Assembly: GCA_963799245.1 (NCBI GenBank)
Contig: CAWCWN010000007.1
Location: forward strand, 1-64,000
From: CAWCWN01 sp963799245
GTDB lineage: Bacteria; Chloroflexota; Ktedonobacteria; Ktedonobacterales; Ktedonobacteraceae
Length of the DNA: 64,000 bases
Direction: 5' to 3'
Part shown: positions 54,952 to 61,774 of the stretch, piece after piece
How positions within the stretch are numbered: the first letter of the stretch is position 1
Layout: the number at the start of each line of letters is the position of its first letter
Made by a program: the position numbers and the translations under genes
The notes under the pieces: model-generated
Seen by the model: only the letters and a program-made list of their open reading frames with translations
What the model was told of the DNA's origin: nothing
Database searches by the model: none

Positions 54952-55701
54952 CTATACCATGAACCATCCTCCATTGAGGTTAAGAGTCGAACCCGTGATG
55001 TAATCTCCCTCCACAACGAGATAGCGGACGGCGTGAGCTATATCCTCCAGGGAGCCTATCCGACCGAGAGGTATCTTCGCTTTTAGCGCCTCCTGCCTCT
55101 CAGGTGGGACCTTTTCCCACATCTCGGTCGCTACAGGTCCGGGACAAATAGCGTTGACCGTTACGTTGTAGCGAGCCAGTTCCAGAGCTGCTGACTTGGT
55201 GAGGCCGAGGATACCGGCTTTAGCAGCTGAATAGTTGGCCTGGCCAACGTTGCCAATTTCGGCTGCAAGGGAACTCATGTTAACAATTGTTCCACTGCCT
55301 TGCTGCACAAAAAACGGGTATGCCGCTTTGATGGTGTAGAAGCAGGAGCTGAGGTCGGTCTTAATGACCTTGTCCCAGTCTTCCACAGACATATTCTTCA
55401 ACGTGCGGTCGATATTTATGCCCGCATTGTTGACCAGCACGTCTATGCGGCCAAATTGTTTGCCAGCCTCCTCGATGAGCCTGGCGGCCGATGCTGGATC
55501 CGACACGTCAGCCTGTATCGCTACCGCTGCCGGTGCTCCACCCGCCAAAAGCTTCGCTACCAGATCCTCTCCCGCTCCTTTGATTACCAGGTCGGCTACT
55601 ACTACCTTTGCGCCGCCGCGGCCCATTTCTTCTGCTATCGCGTGCCCAAGGCCCCTTGAGGCGCCCGTGATGACGGCAACGGCATTTTCCAAAGTTCTCA
55701 T
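54952..55701 (-). CDS. phaB: SDR-family acetoacetyl-CoA reductase-like protein (phaB2), 249 aa
   Basis: An intact short-chain dehydrogenase: VAVITGASRGLGHAIAEEMG (NADP-binding), NNAGINIDRTLKNMSVEDWD (typical of PhaB/FabG), the catalytic Ser in NMSSLAAEIGNVGQANYSA and YSAAKAGILGLTK, ending YITGSTLNLNGGW. It makes (R)-3-hydroxybutyryl-CoA for PhaC2, next in the operon. The ribosome binding site AAAGGAAG is about 12 bases from the ATG. A TGTGA-type promoter lies at 55876-55908 and the putative pha operator at 56031-56053 further upstream. Confidence 0.9.
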   Translation of the reverse strand: MRTLENAVAVITGASRGLGHAIAEEMGRGGAKVVVADLVIKGAGEDLVAKLLAGGAPAAVAIQADVSDPASAARLIEEAGKQFGRIDVLVNNAGINIDRTLKNMSVEDWDKVIKTDLSSCFYTIKAAYPFFVQQGSGTIVNMSSLAAEIGNVGQANYSAAKAGILGLTKSAALELARYNVTVNAICPGPVATEMWEKVPPERQEALKAKIPLGRIGSLEDIAHAVRYLVVEGDYITGSTLNLNGGWFMV

Positions 55702-55875
55702 TAGGCTATTCGACTTCCTTTCAGTGTTGTTTGTGACAAATCCGCTCTTAAGAGTTGTGGGCCATCGCGATGCTCTCTGGCTTATGAAGATGAGTATGAG
55801 TCAACTCACTTCGCTGTAACCGTTTTTCCTGAGAGAACAATGGCCTCAACCTTACCGATCACTCTGTACTAGTGA

Positions 55876-55908
55876 GTTATATACAACCCATGTCACAAAT
55901 TGATCAAA
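55876..55908 (-). promoter_or_regulatory. Tandem TGTGA-like promoter for phaB2-phaC2
   Basis: On the minus strand: TTTGAT, 5 bases, TGTGAC, 10 bases, TATAAC. First hexamer has one mismatch to TGTGAT. It predicts a leader of about 170 nt. Confidence 0.5.
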
Positions 55909-56018
55909 TTGCGTTGTCTTGATAAAACAAACTCGTCACGAAATGGCCCGCGAAAATCACAATCGCTGGCAAAGGACACCACAGCAGTACCTTGACAACT
56001 CGGGCCCCTGCCTTGTAT

Positions 56019-56067
56019 AATGCTTTCTCACATATATGTTCAAAAAGAATATATATGAGAAAGCATT
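56019..56067. promoter_or_regulatory. Hairpin containing putative pha operator, copy 2
   Basis: AATGCTTTCTCA (56019-56030) and TGAGAAAGCATT (56056-56067) are perfect inverted arms. Between them, at 56031-56053, lies CATATATGTTCAA, three variable bases, GAATATA, matching 45981-46003 at 21 of 23 positions. It is immediately upstream of phaZ and in the phaB2/phaZ divergent region. Probably an operator with flanking dyad symmetry. Confidence 0.55.
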
Positions 56068-56109
56068 TTGTGATTTCCCCATTGTCCAGAACCCAGGGAG
56101 CTAAAAAGT

Positions 56110-56940
56110 ATGCATGCACAAGCGCGAGCAGCAAACCGGGCGGATAGTCGCATAATCACCGTCAACAACCAGCGTCTGCGTGTCGCCATCCATCCAGGAA
56201 AGGGCATGCCATTGCTGTTGATGAACGGCATTGGTATCAACCTCGAAATGTTCCAGCCATTTGTTGACGAGCTTGATCCGGACAGGGAAGTCATTCGTTT
56301 TGATGTGCCGGGTATCGGCGGTTCGCCGCTGCCGGCCATACCGTACAGTTTTCCTTCTCTGGCCTTTCTCATGGCGCGGATGCTGGATACTCTGGGCTAC
56401 AAGCAGGTGGATGTGCTCGGCGTCTCGTGGGGCGGTGCTCTGGCCCAGCAATTTGCCATGCAATTCCCCTCCCGCTGTCGACGGCTTATTCTGGTCAGCA
56501 CCGCAACCGGGTTGACCATGATCCACGGTCGCCTCGACGCGCTTGCCAAATTGGCGAGTCCGCGGCGCTTTACGGAGCCGTCTTACCTCAAGATGACCGA
56601 CCCGGACCTCTCCAGTGAGGGCTTGAAGTCGGAGACTGATTTCGTGCGCAAGACCGCTCCTGCATTGCGTGCGGGTTTTTCAGCTGGCTATCTGTATCAA
56701 CTGCTGGCAAGTTTGGGATGGACCAGCTTACCCTGGCTCTGGCTCATACGGCAGCCAACACTACTTCTGGCTGGCCATGAGGATCCAGTTGTGCCCCCGG
56801 CCAACGCGAAGCTCATGCACAGGCTGATCCCGCGCTCGCAGCTGTACCTCTTCAAGGGCGGGCATATGGGGCTGTTGACGCACTGCAAGGAACTTGCGTC
56901 GGTCGTCGAGCAATTTCTCAGTTTAGCCACACCTACATAG
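56110..56940 (+). CDS. phaZ: Intracellular PHA depolymerase (PhaZ, medium-chain type), 276 aa
   Basis: An alpha/beta hydrolase with PLLLMNGIGINLEMFQPFVD, EVIRFDVPGIGGSPLP, the nucleophile GVSWGGALAQQFA, Asp in GHEDPVVPP and His in GGHMGLL. These are the hallmarks of Pseudomonas-type PhaZ, which releases 3-hydroxyacids from stored granules. GGGAG lies about 9 bases upstream of the ATG. It is transcribed divergently from phaB2-phaC2, so synthesis and breakdown share one control region with the putative operator at 56031-56053. Confidence 0.88.
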   Translation: MHAQARAANRADSRIITVNNQRLRVAIHPGKGMPLLLMNGIGINLEMFQPFVDELDPDREVIRFDVPGIGGSPLPAIPYSFPSLAFLMARMLDTLGYKQVDVLGVSWGGALAQQFAMQFPSRCRRLILVSTATGLTMIHGRLDALAKLASPRRFTEPSYLKMTDPDLSSEGLKSETDFVRKTAPALRAGFSAGYLYQLLASLGWTSLPWLWLIRQPTLLLAGHEDPVVPPANAKLMHRLIPRSQLYLFKGGHMGLLTHCKELASVVEQFLSLATPT

Positions 56941-57037
56941 GCGCTAAGGTTGCATCATCCCATGTGAAGGTGCCTCACCGGGCATAAAGTGACGTCATCT
57001 GAATAGGGATCGTTTTGTGATAGAGATTTACCCCAAA

Positions 57038-57070
57038 CGTGATGGATTTGTGAGAACGCTCCTTTATACT
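57038..57070 (+). promoter_or_regulatory. Tandem TGTGA promoter for phaA
   Basis: CGTGAT, 5 bases, TGTGAG, 10 bases, TATACT; another TGTGAT lies at 57016-57021, 22 bases upstream of the first hexamer (two 11-bp turns). A strong example. About 190 bases upstream of the thiolase ATG; 56941-57037 shows nothing else. Confidence 0.62.
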
Positions 57071-57259
57071 CTCTTATACGCTCTTTAGAGAGGTAGAAAA
57101 TGCGCTATGTAAACCATTTTGTGTGATTGGCACCCTCAAGTAGGGCAGTTTGTAGTTGTGGTTCCATCACCGAAGATTCGGGAAAGTTGAGAGGAGTCAC
57201 GTTGTTAGATATGTATCGTTGTTTTGCGCATACAAGCATAGCAGAAGGAGTAGATTACT

Positions 57260-58444
57260 ATGGCACAACCTGAAGTCGTTGTCTTAAGCGGCGTGCGCAC
57301 GGCCATTGGAGACTATGGCGGCGCCTTAAAAGACAAGCCACCCACCGAGCTTGGTGCCGCTGTTGTCCGCGAGGCGGTCAAGCGGGCCGGGATCCAGCCA
57401 GAAGACGTTGAGAACGTAGTCTTTGGCAACGTGATCCATACCGATGTCCATGACCATTACGTTGCTCGCGTAGCGGCCGTCAACGCGGGCATCCCCAAGG
57501 AGGTCCCGGCACTGACGCTGAACCGCTTATGCGGCAGCGGCTTACAAGCGATCATTTCGGCCGCCCAGACCATTTACATGGGTGATAACACAACGGCTAT
57601 CGGCGGTGGAGTCGAAGTCATGACCCGCAGTCAATACTGGGTCCCGGGCGCCCGCTGGGGTCAACGCATGGGCGACGGCAAGATTATTGACTCCATGGTG
57701 GGAGGCCTCAGTGACCCCTTTGACGATTGTCATATGGGCGTTACCGCTGAAAACGTCGCGGAAAAGTGGGGCATCACCCGCCAGGCGCAGGATGAGCTGG
57801 CGCTGCAGAGCCACCAGCGAGCCGCGGCAGCGATCAAAGCAGGCTACTTCAAGGAACAGATCCTGCCGATTGAGTCCAAGGTCAGAGGACAGACCGTAGT
57901 CTTTGACACCGACGAGCATCCCAAGGCAGACACGACCCTGGAGAAATTGGCGAAATTGCGCCCGGCCTTCAAGGGCGATGGCACAGTTACCGCGGGCAAC
58001 GCCTCGGGCATCAACGATGCCGCATCAGCCGTGGTGCTAATGGAGGCGGGCGAAGCAGCACGGCGCGGCTTAAAGCCGCTCGGGCGACTGATAGCCTATT
58101 CCTATGTCGGGGTGGATCCCAAGTATATGGGCATCGGACCCGTACCGGCAGTGCGTAAAGTGCTCGAACGGGCCAACCTGAGCATCAAAGACATTGATGT
58201 GATCGAGCTCAATGAGGCCTTTGCAGCCCAGGCCCTGGCCGTAATACACGACCTGGATTTGCCGCCCGATCGCACAAACCCCAACGGAAGCGGTATCTCG
58301 CTTGGACACCCCGTCTCTGCAACGGGCAGCATCTTGACGGTCAAAGCCCTGTACGAACTCCGTCGCACTGGAGGCAAGTATGCACTTGTCACCATGTGCA
58401 TTGGCGGAGGCCAGGGTATTGCCGCGATCTACCAGGCCATGTAG
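57260..58444 (+). CDS. phaA: Acetyl-CoA C-acetyltransferase (thiolase), 394 aa
   Basis: A full-length thiolase with nucleophile Cys91 in LNRLCGSGLQAI, the NEAFAAQALAV block, GISLGHPVSATGS (His) and the second Cys in TMCIGGGQGIA. It condenses two acetyl-CoA to acetoacetyl-CoA, the first PHA step. AAGGAG lies 8-9 bases before the ATG. Monocistronic, with a tandem TGTGA promoter upstream and a hairpin downstream. A degradative role is also possible, but the pha context favours synthesis. Confidence 0.94.
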   Translation: MAQPEVVVLSGVRTAIGDYGGALKDKPPTELGAAVVREAVKRAGIQPEDVENVVFGNVIHTDVHDHYVARVAAVNAGIPKEVPALTLNRLCGSGLQAIISAAQTIYMGDNTTAIGGGVEVMTRSQYWVPGARWGQRMGDGKIIDSMVGGLSDPFDDCHMGVTAENVAEKWGITRQAQDELALQSHQRAAAAIKAGYFKEQILPIESKVRGQTVVFDTDEHPKADTTLEKLAKLRPAFKGDGTVTAGNASGINDAASAVVLMEAGEAARRGLKPLGRLIAYSYVGVDPKYMGIGPVPAVRKVLERANLSIKDIDVIELNEAFAAQALAVIHDLDLPPDRTNPNGSGISLGHPVSATGSILTVKALYELRRTGGKYALVTMCIGGGQGIAAIYQAM

Positions 58445-58488
58445 GTCTGAACTTCCTCATGCGTGTGAAGGGGGCACCTCTATGTATG

Positions 58489-58528
58489 AGAAATGAACCT
58501 GGCGCTTGCAAACGCCAGGTTCATTTCT
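58489..58528 (+). terminator. 16-bp hairpin after phaA
   Basis: AGAAATGAACCTGGCG (58489-58504) and CGCCAGGTTCATTTCT (58513-58528) with an 8-base loop, 45 bases past the phaA stop. Probably its terminator. Confidence 0.6.
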
Positions 58529-58643
58529 AGCTTCAAATACTGTGCTCTCTTACATTTCTTCCTTTCCAATCGGCAATTGACACCCATTTCCCTTTTTTCG
58601 ATCTGGAGCAATTGAGACTTCCCTGTGTAATTGAGCCGCATTT

Positions 58644-58676
58644 TGTGATCGCATGATGATATCTCTACTCTACACT
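58644..58676 (+). promoter_or_regulatory. Degenerate TGTGA-type promoter for the orphan gene
   Basis: TGTGAT, 5 bases, GATGAT, 10 bases, TACACT. The second hexamer matches poorly. About 100 bases upstream of the orphan ORF at 58777. Confidence 0.35.
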
Positions 58677-58776
58677 TCAGAGTGAGGCGATAGTTCACAG
58701 ACCTCTAGTTCTCTGCGCTTTCTGCGAATTGAGATGGGTCAACTAGAGCTGTAATCACAGGAAAGGGAAGAATACC

Positions 58777-59694
58777 ATGTTGCCAACGCTAAATAGACAG
58801 CTCGCCACCTACCCCTTACCTCAGGGCATTTCCAACATGAGGCAGAAAAATAACAGCCAGACTTTGCTCTCATGCTTACCATATCCAGCGCAGGCAGAGG
58901 GCGAGGAAGCCCAGATGAACTTAGCCCAAAAAGCCATAGAACTGGATAGTTTCTCACCATATCTGCCATCATCTGGATATAAAGATCCCAATGCCACCTG
59001 TTCTGACTATCATCCGGAGTGGAAACAGAAAGCTGATTCGACAACAACTCCAAAAATAATAGCAGAGATTTATCAGAACCTTTACGATCATGGCTTCATC
59101 CCGGATTATGCCAGGCCTGAAAGTTTAGTTATGGTCAGTAATGGAACAAATATTCCTACTTATGAGAGACTGATGTTCGATTTGGATAGGACATACCGAA
59201 AATCCAACACCCATGTAATATCTGTAGATCATCAAAAATTCCCGCGCAGTCTTCTATCAGCCCTTACTGTTGGAAAAGAGCCTCAACAGTTTGGGAGAAT
59301 TTTCGATGACCATGAAAATACCCACCAGTTTATAAGATCCGCAGAAGAAGATTTCTGTATGGAAAAACACAGTGTCGATATGATCTGGAACTACCGAGCA
59401 TCACTTTATTTTTACTTGCACGCTTATTTTCAGCTATCACCTGAAATAACGAAATGTGCAAAGGATCTGCTGAAAAAATATCATTATGAACTCCGCAGAA
59501 CTGGCTGTGTTGTTGTGGACGCAGTTGAATATACCAGAGGAAAAAGCAGTGATACCGAAATGTATTGTTCAACAGGGAATTTACTGCTGGACTTCAGGGA
59601 AGAACTTGATCTGGATAAGTTATTCGATACGTATATGATCGGACAAAATAAGGCAAAAGTATTGGTCTTAAAGAAAAAACCCGCTTATAATTAA
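58777..59694 (+). CDS. Orphan hypothetical protein, 305 aa, AT-richer than neighbours
   Basis: An AAAGGGAAG site lies about 8 bases before the ATG. The protein is soluble, rich in Asn, Tyr, Lys and Asp, with no motif I recognise (sample: NLYDHGFIPDYARPESLVMV, HVISVDHQKFPRSLLSALTV). Its codons are clearly AT-richer than those of the pha genes, suggesting recent acquisition. Its stop codon abuts a fossil of a third PHA synthase on the other strand (59695), as if arrival of this gene truncated it. A weak TGTGA-type promoter precedes it. No function can be assigned. Confidence 0.7.
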   Translation: MLPTLNRQLATYPLPQGISNMRQKNNSQTLLSCLPYPAQAEGEEAQMNLAQKAIELDSFSPYLPSSGYKDPNATCSDYHPEWKQKADSTTTPKIIAEIYQNLYDHGFIPDYARPESLVMVSNGTNIPTYERLMFDLDRTYRKSNTHVISVDHQKFPRSLLSALTVGKEPQQFGRIFDDHENTHQFIRSAEEDFCMEKHSVDMIWNYRASLYFYLHAYFQLSPEITKCAKDLLKKYHYELRRTGCVVVDAVEYTRGKSSDTEMYCSTGNLLLDFREELDLDKLFDTYMIGQNKAKVLVLKKKPAYN

Positions 59695-59877
59695 CAGGTT
59701 GAGCATCTCGCCAGGTAGCCTGGCGGGCAGACGCGTCGTGTCGTTATTCCAGTAGAGCACGTCGCAGGCCGCCGGGTCATTGCCAATCAAATAATTGTTG
59801 ACCCAGTAATTCCAGATCAGATCGCTGGTGCGCAGCCAGGCGAAAGCTCGTGCCAGCTCCTGGCCCTCATCTCTCAC
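59695..59877 (-). pseudogene. Fossil of a third PHA synthase
   Basis: About 60 codons read AFAWLRTSDLIWNYWVNNYL, IGNDPAACDVLYWNNDTTRLP and PGEMLNL, matching the LRANDLIW...VLYWNNDGTR part of the PhaC proteins here. TTRLP is closer to canonical class I synthases than copies 1 and 2. The homology stops exactly at the end of the orphan gene. No catalytic residues remain. Confidence 0.75.
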
Positions 59878-59902
59878 CTGGTTCGCGCTGGGTGATATGC
59901 TC

Positions 59903-60062
59903 TCAATCCGGATTCTGCGACTCGGCGGTGCCCACGACAGCGATATTCACATCGAACAAGGGGCTGGTGTAGGTCGGCACATCCACAAAGGCGTGCTGCC
60001 ACCCGTGTATCAACCATGCCGATCAGTCGCTCCAGGACCATGATCTTGATGGTTTTTTTCAT
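59903..60062 (-). pseudogene. Short broken ORF upstream of the phaC fossil
   Basis: One frame starts MKKTIKIMVLERLIGMVD at 60062; another ends HGWQHAFVDVPTYTSPLFD and VNIAVVGTAESQNPD with TGA at 59903-59905. The two appear to belong together across a frame change near 60007. Family unknown. It lies 20 bases downstream of gap. Confidence 0.3.
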
Positions 60063-60082
60063 ACCCCTCGTTTCCTATCGAA

Positions 60083-61096
60083 CTAGAAACCTTTGGCAGC
60101 GATGAAGGCCGCGAGGTCGGCGACGCGGACAGAGTAGCCCCACTCGTTGTCGTACCAGGCGAGCACCTTGACCATGTTCCCACCCAGGACCATCGTCGAG
60201 AGGCCATCGACGATCGAGGAATGAGCATCTCCCCGCAGGTCGGACGAGACCAATGGCTCCTCGCTATAATCCAGAATGCCCTTGAGCGCACCGGCTGACG
60301 CCGCCTTGAAGGCGTCGTTCACCTGTTCTTTGCTGGCCTCTTTGCGCAGCGTCGCCACGAAATCAACCACCGAGACGGTGACCGTGGGCACGCGCAGGGA
60401 CATACCGTCGAAGCGGCCTTTCAGCTCGGGTATGACCAGGGCGAGCGCGCGTGCGGCGCCCGTTGTCGTGGGAATGATGTTGACTCCGGCGGAGCGCGCG
60501 CGGCGCAGATCCTTATGCACCTGGTCGAGGATGCGCTGGTCATTGGTGTAGGAGTGAATGGTGTTCATCATGCCTCTTTCCACACCGAAGGCGTCGTTGA
60601 TCACCTTGACGGTCGGGGCGAGGCAGTTCGTCGTGCAAGAGGCGTTCGAGATAATGCGATCTCTGGCGGGATCATATTTATCCTCGTTGACTCCCAGCAC
60701 AATCGTGATATCTTCACCCTTGGCTGGAGCAGAAATAATCACTTTTTTTGCGCCGGCCTTGAGGTGAGCCTCGGCCTTATCAGCATCGGTAAAATGCCCG
60801 GTGGACTCGATGACAAGCTCTACGCCCAGGTTGCCCCAGGGAATGAGCGCCGGGTCCTTTTGTGAGAAAACTCTGATATTCTGCCCATTGATGATGAGCA
60901 ATTCGGCAGTTGAGTCGACCTCACCCGGGAAACGACCATAGGTCGAGTCATATTTGAAAAGGTGCGCATTCGTTTTTGTATCGGTCACATCATTGACGGC
61001 GACCACCTCTAGATTATGTTGATAGCGTTCGATTATGGCCTTGAGGGTCTGGCGTCCGACGCGTCCAAAACCGTTAATGCCGATGCGTGTTGCCAT
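60083..61096 (-). CDS. gap: Glyceraldehyde-3-phosphate dehydrogenase, 337 aa
   Basis: N-terminal NAD motif GINGFGRVGRQTLKAIIERY, the catalytic Cys in NASCTTNCLAPTVKV, the following TGAARALALVIPELKGRFDG, and the C-terminal WYDNEWGYSVRVADLAAF. It catalyses the NAD-dependent glycolytic oxidation and phosphorylation step. AAGGAG lies about 11 bases before the ATG. A tandem TGTGA promoter lies at 61250-61282. A C-terminal gap fossil exists at 39939-40022. Confidence 0.96.
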   Translation of the reverse strand: MATRIGINGFGRVGRQTLKAIIERYQHNLEVVAVNDVTDTKTNAHLFKYDSTYGRFPGEVDSTAELLIINGQNIRVFSQKDPALIPWGNLGVELVIESTGHFTDADKAEAHLKAGAKKVIISAPAKGEDITIVLGVNEDKYDPARDRIISNASCTTNCLAPTVKVINDAFGVERGMMNTIHSYTNDQRILDQVHKDLRRARSAGVNIIPTTTGAARALALVIPELKGRFDGMSLRVPTVTVSVVDFVATLRKEASKEQVNDAFKAASAGALKGILDYSEEPLVSSDLRGDAHSSIVDGLSTMVLGGNMVKVLAWYDNEWGYSVRVADLAAFIAAKGF

Positions 61097-61249
61097 AGTA
61101 TAGGTATCTCCTTTGGTCTTTACACTGGTCTAATTCATCGCAACGAAAGGCTTCGCCAGGCCGGCGAACCTCACACAATTCCCTGGGGATTACTCCCAAT
61201 GTCACACTACTGAGACGCGGCTACAAAATCTTGGCAAGATACCCTGGTA

Positions 61250-61282
61250 TTTATACAGAACCGATATCACGACCAGATCACA
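61250..61282 (-). promoter_or_regulatory. Tandem TGTGA promoter for gap
   Basis: On the minus strand: TGTGAT, 5 bases, CGTGAT, 10 bases, TATAAA. Both hexamers and the -10 fit well. It predicts a leader of about 145 nt. Confidence 0.6.
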
Positions 61283-61303
61283 CATGAGAGTAGAGGCACA
61301 CAA

Positions 61304-61435
61304 ATGGATCACAAAATTGAACGGCCGCGCGAGGATGATACGAGCAGTCGCCTGAAGGATTCGCTTGCCCAGCCGCCGATTGTGCAACGCCCATCAGGCA
61401 GCGGTATCACAATACCGTCACAAAGACAGAAATAG
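61304..61435 (+). CDS. Small hypothetical protein, 43 aa
   Basis: AGAGG lies 8 bases before the ATG; the peptide begins MDHKIERPREDDTSSRLKD and ends with GITIPSQRQK. It is hydrophilic and probably disordered. It lies divergently from gap, starting just beyond its promoter. It may be a real small protein or chance; there is no family match. Confidence 0.35.
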   Translation: MDHKIERPREDDTSSRLKDSLAQPPIVQRPSGSGITIPSQRQK

Positions 61436-61774
61436 TTATTAAGCAATATCTGAGATCCCCCCAGAAATGATATGCTGTGAGTAGGGTAACTGATCTCTCT
61501 GCTGTCACCTTGCAAGATGAGGCTGAGGAACAGCGTGTCCTTCGGCATGATGAACGAAGCCTTTGTTCATCACTTGTCACTGTATTTTTAGGCAGAGCTG
61601 GTGCTTCCTCTGTTTGCATATTCCCGGTTGAGGTGTCTCAGGTTCAAGGCGAGATGATGGAGCGTTAACAACTGTCCACTGCTTATCTGGATGCTCTGAG
61701 TAGCCAGTCCCTGCCTACTCGCTCGTGACCTTCTCAAGTTCAGGCAAGCAAAGCAAGAAAGGACGTGTCATCCT
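61436..61774. other. Intergenic before glycogen phosphorylase
   Basis: No protein-like ORF is convincing. A TGTGAG at about 61470 has no good partner hexamer or -10 box at the expected spacing. I see no clear promoter for the phosphorylase. Confidence 0.3.

Noticed and set aside
61465..61500. TGTGAG upstream of glycogen phosphorylase as a regulon site
   Set aside because: There is no second hexamer at 11 bp and no -10 box at 10 bp.
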